A stretch of DNA of 42,500 bases from Sphaeroforma sirkka (Eukaryota > Opisthokonta > Ichthyosporea > Ichthyophonida), in NCBI GenBank assembly GCA_001586965.3, contig LUCW03001458.1:1-42500 (forward strand), in the 5' to 3' direction. Positions 10,210 to 33,136 of the stretch are shown piece by piece. Position numbers and translations under genes: made by a program. Positions within the stretch are counted from its first letter, which is position 1, and the number at the start of each line of letters is the position of its first letter. The notes beneath the pieces were generated by a model. It worked only from the letters and a program-made list of their open reading frames with translations. It did no database searches and was not told the origin of the DNA.

Positions 10210-11345
10210 CGCTATCACTTGCACTTGCACACACACACACACCACGGCATCCCACCCACCCACTCACTCGTATACACACATATATGTGTACACATTCACA
10301 CACAATCACACACACGCTCAAACACACACACACTCTAACTCACACCTCACTCACGCAAACACCCACTCACACTCACTCACTCACAAACTCTTGCACACGC
10401 GATCTCTCTCACACCAACTCCTCACACACCAACTCTCATAGCACACAGTCATACACCTACACACCCACAACACATTCACACCCACCCACACACACACCAA
10501 CTCACCGACACTCACTCATACCAACACACTCACAAACATTCACTCAACACATACACACACATTCATATTATTGATATTGCACACACGCTCAATCATACAC
10601 ACCCACTCGTCTACACACAATCGTATATACTCACTCATACACACACATTCACATACATGCTCACTCACTCATAAAAACTCACATACACACGCATCCACAC
10701 ACACAAACACACACGTTCACTCACTCACTCACACTCGCTCACTCAACCACAAACGCGTTCACTCACACGTGCTCACATGTACACACATGTACACACAAAC
10801 AAACAAACACGTACATAGAGTACACACACACACATACATGCACACGTGTACACACCCATACACACTCTCTCACATCACTCACTTACTCACTCACTCTTAC
10901 TCACTGAAAATCACTCTCGCACTTACTCACACACTCTCTATCTCACGTGTACACCCGTCCAGACAAAATCATAAAGCCGCTAATCAAATAATTTAAGATT
11001 TTACTTTCTGAAGTTAAAGTAGGTGATTCTTGAGGGACCGCCCCCCACCCACCCTCCCTTCTTCCTCATATTCACTTAACAGACACACGAACACACATTG
11101 TTGCTCAGTCACACACGCTCACACATAAACACGTTCACCCACACACGCTCACTCACTTACACCCACTCACACACTTCACTCGCACACGAGTACACACACC
11201 TGAATCGCACACAACTACACACGTCCACTCACTCACAGAGACTCATACATACACGCATTCACGCATACTATCACACACAATCACTCGCTCACTCACACGC
11301 GCTCACTCAATTACACACACGCTCCCTCGCACGCGCTCACTGATA
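10210..11345. repeat. CA / CTCA-rich purine-poor tract (two blocks)
   Basis: The + strand is dominated by ACAC, TCAC and CTCA words from about 10210 to 10960 and again from 11090 to 11345, separated by about 130 bp of ordinary sequence. G is almost absent on this strand. Long His/Thr/Ser frames across it are products of the repeat and not proteins. Confidence 0.9.
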
Positions 11346-12330
11346 TTTACACACGCCTACATACATACGTGTAGTTGTCGTGTAGTACGTGTACACACTT
11401 CATAAAATAGCCATAGCCCAATTTTTTACTCGAATAATTACTGTGAAAAAAAAAAATCAGTTTCGTGAGGGGGACCGATGTCCGCTTTTGGGCGCCGGGG
11501 GGCCCTCCAAAAGGGTAAAAACCGAAAAAGCCTTCTGGACAAACATTTGTTTTTTTAGAAAAAGAAATAGTGTGACGAGTGACGACAGTGACTTTATAGA
11601 TAGTAAATACTAAATACAATCTACATCTATTTACTCTTTCAAGGGAATAAACGACAATATAACATACATATTTACATAAATAAATACAGTACAGAACCAC
11701 AGACAGACTCACAGTACTGTATTTACAACACAACAAGCGAGAGTGTACTTAGCTTGATATTATTTTAGATTTGGTTTAAAAAAACAAAAACGAAAACAAA
11801 CTTTTGATTGTCGGTAAATACTCACAACATACTCTATCTCTGTCGTCGACTCGGCTGTCGGCTGTCGATGATCCCTTTGGCGCAACCTAGTGACAGTGGC
11901 CGTTCACCGTTGGCTGGAGCCGTCTGCAAAGTGTATCGGAGTATTTCTAAATTGTGTTCTATCGTTTTTAGAATTGTAGACTCTACGTACTAGAGTAGAT
12001 ACTTTAGACTTATAGAGATACTCTGAGCCCAGAGTAGACCGCAGAGTGACTATTAGTCACCTTTCCTGATTAGGATTGGCTCATTTCAGATCTATGCATA
12101 TTTGTATTTCTGTCAAATTGTGAATACTTCAGAGTTTAGCGAGAAGAGCAAAGAGTAAGTAGAATCTCAGAAAAACCTTAGATCTTCTTTTTTTTAAATA
12201 TCTAAAAAAACCTACTCTGAAATTCTTTAAAAAAAAGAAAAACAAATGTTGGAGTCTCTGGAGAATCTGTGCGCAAAACGAGATTTATATTGTTTTGTTT
12301 TTTTAAGAAAAAAACACATTTTGCGGACAT
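11346..12330. other. Non-coding stretch upstream of the dynamin-like gene
   Basis: No supported gene. A GC-rich patch at 11490-11515 with arms CTTTTGG and CCAAAAG can form a short hairpin. The sequence AGAGTA and relatives recur between 11990 and 12180. Otherwise AT-rich with several A or T homopolymers. Confidence 0.45.
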
Positions 12331-12845
12331 GCGGTTCGGATGTGCTTCCGTGTTTTAGGGTTTATTTTAAGCCCAATATCGAGGGGGGGGGGGGGGGGGG
12401 GGGGACTTATGACTTGTAAATAATATTGACCTGGCCCTGCTCAGGATCACCTCAGATATACGGTTTCAAATGCTCAAGCTACTTTATTATAAGTATATAC
12501 TAATAACTAAATACGTTTATTGAGTGTTGGATAATCTACAGCGATTGGTAGGCAAGCTGCGCCAAAAAGAAATTGTCCAAATAACCACCGGCCCAATATT
12601 GTTTAATTCTGAATCTGAGCTCGACCAAAACCAAACAAGTACTGTAATAATTGACAAAAGTGTTATTTCCGGTTGTATGATGATTTATAAGACTCATTAA
12701 ATTAAGAGCCCAGAGACTGATTTGGGCTGGCGCAGGGCCCAAAAAAGGTATATATGTACTACAGATTTTAAGTCCAAAATGTGTCTCAAGTCCAAAAGTA
12801 CAGGAAGGGGGGGGGGCCTAAAACACGGAAGCACATCCGAACCGC
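12331..12845. repeat. 515-bp segment bounded by a perfect 29-bp inverted repeat
   Basis: The arm at 12331-12359 (starting GCGGTTCGGATGTGCTTCCG) is the exact reverse complement of 12817-12845. Inside the left arm, at 12383-12404, is a run of 22 G. A second run of 10 G (12807-12816) abuts the right arm. Terminal inverted repeats at this spacing suggest a miniature inverted-repeat element, but the flanks show no clear target-site duplication. No transposase frame lies inside. Confidence 0.7.
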
Positions 12846-13102
12846 CTTAGGTGTGAATTTCAAAGGTTTGTCTGTATTTAAAAATGGACTAATTTCAATA
12901 TGCGGCGAGCCGGCGACCACTTTTGTAAGTGTGATTTCAAAAAAAAAAGAGTAGAGAACTAGTAGAGACTAGAGCGGACTGGCAAGTGGCAGAGAATCTT
13001 AAGAGTTTATCAATTGGTATTCGCTACAAGACTTGTGAAGCTCAGTAGCACCACTGTCGAGTGCAACTTTAGCTAGGAAACAAACAATAGAGATTCATTG
13101 TC

Positions 13103-13111
13103 TATATATAA
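13103..13111 (+). promoter_or_regulatory. TATA-like box just before the dynamin-like start
   Basis: TATATATAA lies 12 bases before the ATG at 13124. If used as a TATA box, transcription would normally start 25-30 bases downstream, inside the reading frame, so either the true start codon is a later ATG (for example at 13181) or the motif is coincidental. Confidence 0.2.
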
Positions 13112-13123
13112 CCCAGTGGGGAA

Positions 13124-15257
13124 ATGAGCGAAATATCAATCCCTCTAGCTTGTTTTAAACTGTCAAAGTCTCCAGAGAACATGTGTATCGCACCCTCGAC
13201 AACTGACGATGGCTTGACAGCAGTTTTGAGCAACGGAGTGTATGGAGAGATTCTCCGTGCTTTTGATCAGCTCAAATTGAAAGATTCTACACTACACGTA
13301 CCAAAGTTTGTTGTTGTTGGAGATGAGAATGTTGGCAAGAGTTCAACACTGGAGCGTATAGCTGAATACAAAATATTCCCGACGGGAGTGGGGTTCACCA
13401 CACGGATGATCACCAAGTTGATGCTCAGGCACACAGACAAGGATGATCAGGTTACCATACGGGTTGTTAATCGGAACTCAGGAAACATTGCTTGGGATAA
13501 CTTGGGCAAACAATACGAATTGAATATACCAGTTGGAAATGACTATCGCAATTTAGAGACAAACATACGAGAGCAGGTGTTGAAAATAATCAACAAGTTC
13601 ACAATTCAGACCGGTGATGATCTGACTAAGCAGGTATGAAGCTTAGCAGTTGTGCATGTACCCAACGTGAGGCACTTGAGTGATGTTTTCATAAATAAGT
13701 TATTGCACATCAATTGACGACATTTACCCAAATTCAAATTATAATCAATAGGATGTTGATATGGATCACGAATTTCAAGTCGAAGTGCAGTCTTCTCGTG
13801 TCACTACTTTAGATCTGTATGATATGCCTGGTAAGTGTGCTGCCTTATTCCTGTTTTTTCTTGCTTGTGTGTTTTATGCCGTCCGCGTGTATTTGCTCCG
13901 ATAAAAAGAAACCCACCTGGTATTGAACTCAATTGTCATATTTGAATATGAAATAAAACTGCAGGTATAGTATCAGACCCACCAAATGTTGCTCAAAATA
14001 CTCGACGGTTGACTATGGGACAATTAACAGATCCGAATGTGATAGCAATATGCGTACTCTCAGCGCAAACAAACTTGCGCAATTTCAATATCTTGAATCA
14101 GGTGTGTTGGTCTTGGTGCCATTTTTATTGCTATGAGTTCCTTATAGGAGCCCCGATGAGTTGGCCATTAGTACGTGCATGCGATTGTTACTTTGTGAAC
14201 TACCGTTCGAATCTCATCATGTCAAGGACAATTTAAATTTCTCCTACAGATCCGTGAAGCTAATGAAAGACGAGCAGGGGAGACTCTGCGTGCTATTGGG
14301 GTACTAACTCATGTAGATAAGTCTACTCCAGAAAGGGTAAACAAAATGATAAGTGATTTCTTGCCTCGTTCTCCTTTGCAATCCCTCATTCCATTGATCA
14401 ATGAGGATACGAATCCTATCGACGACAGAAGCAACGGATATACTGAAAACGATTTTCAGGACGCGGGTTCGGCGGCGTTGGTACAGCACTTGGATTCACA
14501 ACTGAGAGATTATATGCGTGACTTTTGGTTGGAGGAGCAGCAGCAGAAGCTTCAACGCTGTAGGGAGGATGTGAACAACAAGATTTCTGCTTTGGGTGCG
14601 GTTGCAGATACAGATATGTGCAAGAATTTGATCGCGGCTAATGTGCATACTGTTATTAAGCAACACTTTCGAACTATCGTAGAGAATCTTCAAATCGATT
14701 CGCAGATGTTCGCCACAGCTTTGTCAGGACCATTTTTATTCACTTGCGTGCCAACGGATCGGTTGAACAGAATCGTTTTTTGCTGCTACTGGAAGAGTAG
14801 AATTTCCGACAAGATGTCCTCATTGATAAGTTTGATGATGGACAAGGTGAAACCACGTCTATCGAGCACAAATCTAAAAGCAGTTCTCATCTCTGGTACC
14901 AGTCAACAACATGTGATTTCGCGATTCTCGGCAATCCCTGGTTTAGTGGAGAGCTTGTTCAAAGAACAATTGAATATGGAACGTAGTTCGATTTCAAGCA
15001 TTATGAATGATATAGCACCTATATTCAAAGCACCTAACAGTATTTCTGAAATTCGCAGCGAACTGACAGATGTGTTGGTAGAACACATATTCGCGCCGGT
15101 ACTTCTATGGTTTGAAAATGCAGCTTTTGTGCGCACTTTAATGGAAAATTCGGATTGTTGGGCGGACGACAACGATTCCAAGCGACTTGAACTTCAGACC
15201 AAACTGGTACACATTGACGAGGCGGAGCAAGTAATCGACAGTCTGGACGACTTTTGA
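13124..15257 (+). CDS. Dynamin-family large GTPase (G domain, stalk, GED; no PH domain)
   Basis: Four exons in continuous phase: 13124-13633, 13752-13830, 13965-14101 and 14250-15257, with introns of 118, 134 and 148 bp bounded by GTATGA/TAG, GTAAGT/CAG and GTGTGT/CAG. The product has 577 residues. G1 is GDENVGKSS (residues 66-74). The switch-I region has the dynamin-type GVGFTTR (88-94). G3 is DMPG (194-197), spanning the exon 2-3 junction. G4 is THVDK (262-266), in place of the usual TKxD. The rest is a helical stalk. The C-terminal end has the form of a GTPase effector domain (LMENSDC, then SKRLELQTKLVHIDEAEQVI). There is no PH or proline-rich domain, so it is short compared with classical dynamins and closer in layout to Mx/DRP types. 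Such proteins assemble on membranes and drive fission. The specific membrane is unknown. Unlike the other genes here its introns are short and free of satellites. Confidence 0.88.
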
Positions 15258-15321
15258 CTAGGTCAAGAAAATGATGATCAAGGTGTCATTAGTCAAAGCG
15301 ATACGCCCAGCCCAGAGGTAT

Positions 15322-15327
15322 AATAAA
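15322..15327 (+). terminator. Polyadenylation signal AATAAA of the dynamin-like gene
   Basis: AATAAA occurs 65 bases after the TGA at 15255-15257, a normal distance for a short 3' UTR. It is the first AATAAA after the stop. Confidence 0.5.
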
Positions 15328-15689
15328 CGGTCATTCTAGCGAACGTATCAGACTTCGATTCTCAACTCGATATACTATATTTTATAAATTGATTTCCGAT
15401 CGCCTGATATTGGTTCTTAAGTTCTATGTATGTGTAGCCAATTTCAATATAGCGATTTGAATTGTGGCAGAGACGATGGCTTCTGAGCGTTCTACTTCAA
15501 ATTTCGATGTATCTTTGTTTGACTCGGTTCTTCTTGTTACATTTGCTAATGTATGTGCAAGTTGCGATACTCTGATTGACAGCAATCGATCAGAACATCC
15601 TAACTTACAATTGTACAACGCTCGAAGGAATGATACACACTATAATAAGTATGGGGAGCACGAATACTGCCGACGTCTACGGTGATATT

Positions 15690-16105
15690 TAGTATGATTA
15701 CAGGACAATGTGTGTCCATTGTGATATGTGGTACAATGAGAGAACACTGTAATATGTGTCCATGGCGATATGTAGTACAATTAAAGAACATGGCAATATG
15801 GAGTACAATTCGAGTACATGGTTATATACAGTACCATGAGAGAACACTGTAATTATGTGTCCATGGCGATATGTAGCACAATCAAAGAACATGGCGATAT
15901 TTAGTACAAATCGAGTATAATATGGTTATATACAGTACAATGAGAGAACGCTCTAAATATGTGTCCATGGCGATATGTAGTACAATTCGAGTACATACAT
16001 GTATACAATACAATGAGAGAAAGCTGTAATTATGTGTCCACCGCGATATGTAGTGTAAACAGAAAACATGGTAATATGTAGTACAATTAGAGAACACGGT
16101 GTGAG
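15690..16105. repeat. Higher-order minisatellite downstream of the dynamin-like gene
   Basis: The anchor ATGTGTCCATGGCGATATG or a close variant starts at 15753, 15855, 15959 and 16032, giving spacings of 102, 104 and 73 bp. Each unit is built from related 28-35 bp subunits of the form ATGGcgATATGTAGTACAA followed by GAGAGAAC or GAGTAC. The array sits between the ends of two convergent genes. Confidence 0.85.
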
Positions 16106-16973
16106 ACAAATCCGTATACTGAATGTCAAAAGAGTATCGAACGTTGTTGGCAACCCATTTAATGCATCGTGATGTATAACTCACAAAGTGGTATGAGGTA
16201 TGTCTTGAGGTATGATGTTTTGCTGACCTCGGGTCATCTACATTTTCTTACTCATGTCAGAAATATAGCATGTAGTTGCAAGTACACACTCGTATAACAC
16301 CGCTTGGAAATCGGGCTTCCAGTTTAGCGTGAAAACATGACAATGCATCAATTGATATAAAGTTGAAGTAATAAATAGGATTGTATATTTATGCTAGCAT
16401 ATTACATATCTCTTATTAGTAATATCCACTATTGAATGGCCGAAGAGTCAATAGTTCTACTTTGGCGATCGCAACTGCGCGTAGTCTGGAATTTTGTTTC
16501 AAAAAATAGAGCATACTTTTGTGGGTCCGTTATTGACAGCTGAAAATAGAAGTTGTTTCATAAATAAAAAAAGGCGGGAGTGAGTGCGTTTAAATGTGTG
16601 AGCGTGTGTGACTGAACAACAGTGCGTACTTGTGTGTGTGTTGAGTGAAAGTGAGGGAGAAAGGGTCTGTCATGAAATCTCACCCTGTGCGGATATATTC
16701 ACAGGTTATTAGCTACCCTCTTTGAAGAAACGCTTTTGGTCTCTGTGGCGCCCCAGCGGCGTTTTATTTAAGACTGCCAAATCAATAGCCCCATATCAGC
16801 AACTTGTATAGCTCACAGCTGCGTGTACAAGATGTTGCATCCTGATGTATTTTAAAAATGCCAACTGTACAATCTGATCTAGCAAGCCATCGTTCGCGAA
16901 GTACATCATGTTCTAATTTAGTTTATTTAATTTAGTTCTAAGTACATACTATTTATTTATTTATATTACAAGA

Positions 16974-17129
16974 ATGGAGGCGGCGACTATGCCGCTTGGC
17001 TTCCCATCGAATCGCCTGATACCTGTGAGTCCAACAAACAACGAAAATTTGGCTCAGATGTTATCTCGAATTAGGGTAGAATTGCGTTGCAAATTCAGTT
17101 GCAGAATAAGCACAAGTGGACTAACTTAG
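16974..17129 (+). CDS. Small open frame of unknown function
   Basis: The frame is ATG-initiated with 51 codons, in a patch that is more GC-rich than its flanks. It starts MEAATMPLGFPSNRLIPV. A GTGAGT donor-like site lies at codon 18, so it could be a first exon or a relic of one. No family is recognised and no partner exon was found. Confidence 0.2.
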   Translation: MEAATMPLGFPSNRLIPVSPTNNENLAQMLSRIRVELRCKFSCRISTSGLT

Positions 17130-17327
17130 ATATCGTTTGTACTAAGATCGAATGGTTGTGCACGTGTAGTACATCCAACACACACACACACACACACAGA
17201 GAGACCTGGACGCAAAAGTATAAAGGGATACCCGCAGACTTGTGGCTGTGTAAACCACATGGAGCCACCAGGCACTTTTATCATCATACAAGTATAACTC
17301 AACTGAGTGCGTATATGTGAATCTGAG

Positions 17328-17390
17328 CTACTATTGATACTGAACGTTACGGAGCAAAAATGCCTTTCTACTATTGATACTGAACGTTAC
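17328..17390. repeat. 23-bp direct repeat pair
   Basis: An identical 23-base word containing ATTGATACTGAACGTTAC occurs at 17328-17350 and 17368-17390, 40 bp apart. No coding content. The function is unknown. Confidence 0.75.
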
Positions 17391-17534
17391 AGTGCTTTGT
17401 CTATTGGATGAAGTGCATGAGTAATTTTAAATCAATGAAGTGTTGTTCCTAGTTCACCCTCGACTGAATTTTTTTTGACAAAAAATATATATAAGTAGGA
17501 GACACACCCGCGCAGTCTAGGCGTGGGTGGCATA

Positions 17535-17760
17535 GAAGGCGTGAATGATGTGTTGTTTCTCCACTACCACTGCAGACCTACTAGTGGTACTTAGTTGTAC
17601 ACTTACACCACTTGTATACAAATTGGGGTATATGCATTTACAATCATAATCAATGGATCACTATTCCAAGGGATGGTTCTGTTGCCTGAGCAGCCAAGGT
17701 ATTCATTGCCAATAGCCTTGAGAGTGTGATTGGCGTGTTACTTCACCATCGCTTCAGAAC
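17535..17760 (-). pseudogene. Two degraded echoes of the last aminotransferase exon
   Basis: On the minus strand downstream of the aminotransferase stop, 17690-17740 repeats the exon-8 end: the 15-mer CCTGAGCAGCCAAGG (+ strand) is identical to 17905-17919 and the next about 40 bases stay similar. A second patch at 17539-17564 matches 17937-17962 at 21 of 26 positions. Neither has a usable frame. They look like old tandem copies of the exon. Confidence 0.55.
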
Positions 17761-17842
17761 TCTATACTGACTCTATTACTGATAACTATCTTCCATTGAC
17801 ACCCAATTTGCATTTCAACCACTGATGTATGTATACTGTATA

Positions 17843-22232
<4,390 letters not shown>

Positions 22233-23495
22233 TGTGAGATGGTAAGTGGGAGTGACTCTGTAGCTGCAACGCCGAGGGCTACTGAGGCACTTATGCTTGG
22301 GATAGTTTTGCCTACGAGGAGATATGCATAGTGAGATTTATACTCACGACAGCATGAGAACACTCGACAAGCCAGCTATCCACACACCCTACGCCCTATA
22401 GGCCTACACATGTAAATATGATAATTGAGAGACTGTTAACCACAGGCACACAGCAACGCAGCAGAGGCACACGCTCTTTTAAATTGATGACACGGAGCGA
22501 ATGGCTTAGGCCCAATCAAATGACACCATCAGATTAGGTGATCAGATAGAATAAACGACATTACATCATTCCCAAATGTTGTAAACTACTTTCTGTATGT
22601 CGGATATTGTGTATTTATACCAATAGAATTCGGAATATTTCAGAAAATACCAATGTACTCATTTGTACTTCTTACCAGTGATATAGTTACGTCACCCTGC
22701 TTTACGTTGTAACCTTTACAAAGTTCGATCCCAATACCTTGTACACTTACGTTCAACGTTTACTTCGATATGGTTTTATAGGTTGGTAATAAGAGTACAA
22801 TGTTAAGATTTTAAAGCGCAATATATAGGGCCTAATACCCCATGTAGTACAATTAATTTTTTCTAATAGGTCCCCAATATACGTTTACGTTAAACGTACA
22901 CTCTGGACGATCACAACGAGCAGTGGTATATACAATTTAGAACATTCGAGTGTGTTCGCTGGTGTTCGATATTCTCGACAAGAAAAGGTAAACAGACAAA
23001 TAAATAACGTCATATCAGACATCAATACGTTTTGCGTTGAAACGGATATACTTCTGGTTTGCGTTAAACAGTTGTGTCTTTGTTGGCCCTATTGTAGCCA
23101 TTAAAGGTGCGCCTTTCGAGCCCAGAGGTGTAGAAGTATTTGATGATTCTACCAAAGGTTTCGTTTAGTTGGTCTACTAGGTCAATTGGTTTCTAATCTT
23201 TTGACCCGTTTATATGTTTACTTGCGTTAAATTCTATTTGGCCTTCAACGGATTGAGGTTGATGCTCTGTACATATATTTATATTAGGTGCGGCCTTAGG
23301 TGTGTCGGCGAGGTTGTTGACCTGTGTGTGTCTGGCAATTACGTGTGGTCGTGTGTAGTGCCACTTTAATAATCCGTTGTGGATCCTACTTGTTTTGAAG
23401 GTACTGGATAGTTTGATCATACGTTACACTACCTAAGTCAGCAGAGTATCACTCAACAGTTACCTAAGTTGTCCATTGCCCTGAATTCATTCACC
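22233..23495. promoter_or_regulatory. Shared divergent upstream region of the two arginine genes
   Basis: The two arginine genes are transcribed away from this 1263-bp region. It contains no gene. Words close to TTRCGTTVAA occur at 22702 (TTACGTTGTA), 22747 (TTACGTTCAA), 22885 (TTACGTTAAA), 23032 (TTGCGTTGAA), 23059 (TTGCGTTAAA) and 23222 (TTGCGTTAAA). The copy at 22885 is part of ACGTTTA-CGT-TAAACGT, an inverted repeat. No TATA box was seen near either start. The regulatory role is inferred. Confidence 0.5.
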
Positions 23496-30961
<7,466 letters not shown>

Positions 30962-30983
30962 AACAGCTCACACATGCAGAATC

Positions 30984-30989
30984 AATAAA
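30984..30989 (+). terminator. Polyadenylation signal AATAAA of ornithine carbamoyltransferase
   Basis: AATAAA is located 22 bases after the TGA at 30959-30961. The 3' UTR is therefore probably very short. Confidence 0.6.
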
Positions 30990-31165
30990 GTATGCATATG
31001 CATCACCTATGGTTAGTGGATTGATAGTGTGAATATGCATAATCTATGATTAGTAGATTGATATAGTGTGCATATGTATAACCTATGGTTAGTAGATTGA
31101 TATAGTGTACATATGCATTACCTATGGTTAGTGGATTGATAAAGTGTGCGTACGCATCACATATG
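30990..31165. repeat. About 42-bp tandem repeat after ornithine carbamoyltransferase
   Basis: Four units share CATATGCATCACCTATGG and then TTAGTGGATTGATA. It begins immediately after the polyadenylation signal. Confidence 0.85.
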
Positions 31166-32030
31166 CACAGTAGATCATCTAGTTCACATGAGGCACAACG
31201 AAAGCGTGTACATACTACATACCACCAGAACATTTGACCCATGAACAGTCCTATGTCATCAACTAAGTTTATTACTGAAAGCGTAGCTGTAGAGTCCCTA
31301 TTGCAATCCCGTGTCGCAAACTAGGTTTATACAACGGAAAGAATGTACATTGTCATCTCGCGAACTTCAGTACAATTCTGCACTGGCACGGGTGGATGCA
31401 GAATTCATACATAGCCTCCTACATAATAACACAGAAATACTAAAACTAAAACCCGAAACCCTAAAACATCAGCAGAGATGAACGTGCCACGAATAAGCCA
31501 CGCAATACGTTTAATCGAATCTCTACAGACTATTTCCGCTCTTTTCGGTTCATCCTATGCACGACTAAAATGCCAATGGCAGGCATTTTCCAGAGTGTGC
31601 AGATCTACTCTCAAAAGCCAAGATCCAAGATCTAAATATCTACTCCCGGAAGCCAGAATCTACTCCAAGATAAGATCTAAGGATCTACTCCGGCACGCTC
31701 AGCTCTCGTCTGTGTGTCGAAGCACCCACACGTGCACCTCTAACTGAGAAAACGGGACTATTGGGCATTGGCGTACATGAAGTAACCCAGCCTCTCGTAG
31801 GACACCTCCCCGTTTGTACCAGTGCTTGCCATTAGATCAGTCTGAGCTCTATCTACGCCAGGACATGCTTTTCTGAGCATACTTACTTACTACTACTTAA
31901 GAGTAACATACATACGTACTACTACTTGAAAGAAGCATGGCTACTTACTACTACTTGAGAGGAACATACCTATCTCTTGTTACCTGAAGTGGGCATACCT
32001 ACTATCCCCTGCGATGAGTATAACTTCTAT
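31166..32030. other. Intergenic, no gene supported
   Basis: A frame of 89 codons at 31478-31747 is not recognised and contains short ATCTACTC repeats. At 31885-32000 the word TACTTACTACTACTT recurs three times. Nothing else stands out. Confidence 0.45.
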
Positions 32031-32038
32031 TAAAATGT

Positions 32039-32423
32039 ATGGGTTGTTGTTCGGGCAAATACGCACGTGCGACCATTGACAAGGCTATCTACTCCCACTC
32101 TGGTACACTCTGTACTTTGCACACACACACACACCTACGTGTCTATCTGCATGACTACGACTGTGACTGGCGTGGCGTGTGCGTTGTATGTATACATACA
32201 CACACGCCTAGGCACATATCTGCATGCTTACGACAGCAACACGCGTATGCGCAAGGATGTCGTATCACCTCTCAACGTTCGTCTCGGTGTACCTTCATAC
32301 GCGCATCATATGTACATGTATGAATGTGTCAGCAGCAAATTCTCCTTAATTGGGCGAAATCTTGAGACACCTGTGCCACTCACCACCACATTATTCCTCA
32401 CGATGCTCATTTACCCTACATGA
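32039..32423 (+). CDS. Candidate small gene with an MGCCSGK start (uncertain)
   Basis: An ATG at 32039 opens a frame starting MGCCSGKYARATIDK, a form seen in proteins that are N-myristoylated and palmitoylated. After about 25 codons it runs into a CA repeat. In another frame 32225-32380 is open, of ordinary base composition, and reads MRKDVVSPLNVRLGVPSYAH and beyond. The two could be exons joined across the CA-rich part, but no convincing donor and acceptor pair was found. The family is not recognised. Confidence 0.25.
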
Positions 32424-32591
32424 TATATATATATATCACACTCACCCACTCACCATCCTAATCTTTCCACACCCTCCACATGCCACCACACCCTATTTAT
32501 CATGTGTCATAAATAACTCCTCATGTCTACACCTAGAGTGCTGATGTGTGCTCAATCTTTAACATGTCCTATTACCTTCTGATGTCTATAT

Positions 32592-33097
32592 CTAAACTAC
32601 TGATGGCGTCGTAAGCGTGTCATCAATATCCACAGCGGGGTGTCTTACAGTAGCGTCAACCGTCGCTTCGTTCTCATTGGCCGCGAGGGGCCCCTTTTTA
32701 TCTGACAACGAATCAGAAATGTCGTACGAAGGACACGACCCATTCGTAGGCGAACCCGGGTGCTGGGTGGGGTGGAATATCAATACCGTGCGAGCAATGT
32801 GAGCGTCCTATAAATTGTAACGAATCAGAATTGTCGTACGAATGGCACGTTGGCTCATGCGTAGGTGAACACGGGCGCTAAGTGAGGGATTGGACTGGAG
32901 TATCAACAGAGTGCGAGGGTTCTATAAATAGCAAGCAATCAGAAGTGTCGGATGGTAGACCCGTGTCAGCTGACTCTGTGCCGACAGCAAATAGAGTTTT
33001 GTCCGTAGGCGGCAACCGGCAGAAACCCGAAAACGGACGAATCTCATTTACCCGTACGGTGTGCATGCGTCAATTTTTTGGATCAGGATAGCGCAGG

Positions 33098-33136
<39 letters not shown>

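Larger units (their letters stand above)
16106..17842. other. Convergent intergenic region, mostly unassigned
   Basis: No clear gene. It includes GT-rich patches (16575-16660), a 23-bp direct repeat (17328-17350 and 17368-17390), a 51-codon frame at 16974-17129, and two degraded echoes of the last aminotransferase exon near 17535-17575 and 17688-17740 (listed separately). Confidence 0.5.

Noticed and set aside
10054..11343. Long His/Thr/Ser-rich open frames
   Set aside because: They are translations of the CA/CTCA repeat in several overlapping frames and have no protein-like composition.
14140..14225. GTTCGAATC word like a tRNA B box inside a dynamin-like gene intron
   Set aside because: The flanking five bases cannot pair as a T-arm and no acceptor stem or anticodon arm could be folded around it.
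22253..22258. TGACTC as a Gcn4-like site upstream of the aminotransferase
   Set aside because: It is only six bases long, 21 bases from the start codon, and likely by chance.
31478..31747. 89-codon open frame after ornithine carbamoyltransferase
   Set aside because: No motif, contains short direct repeats, and no splice partner or promoter was seen.
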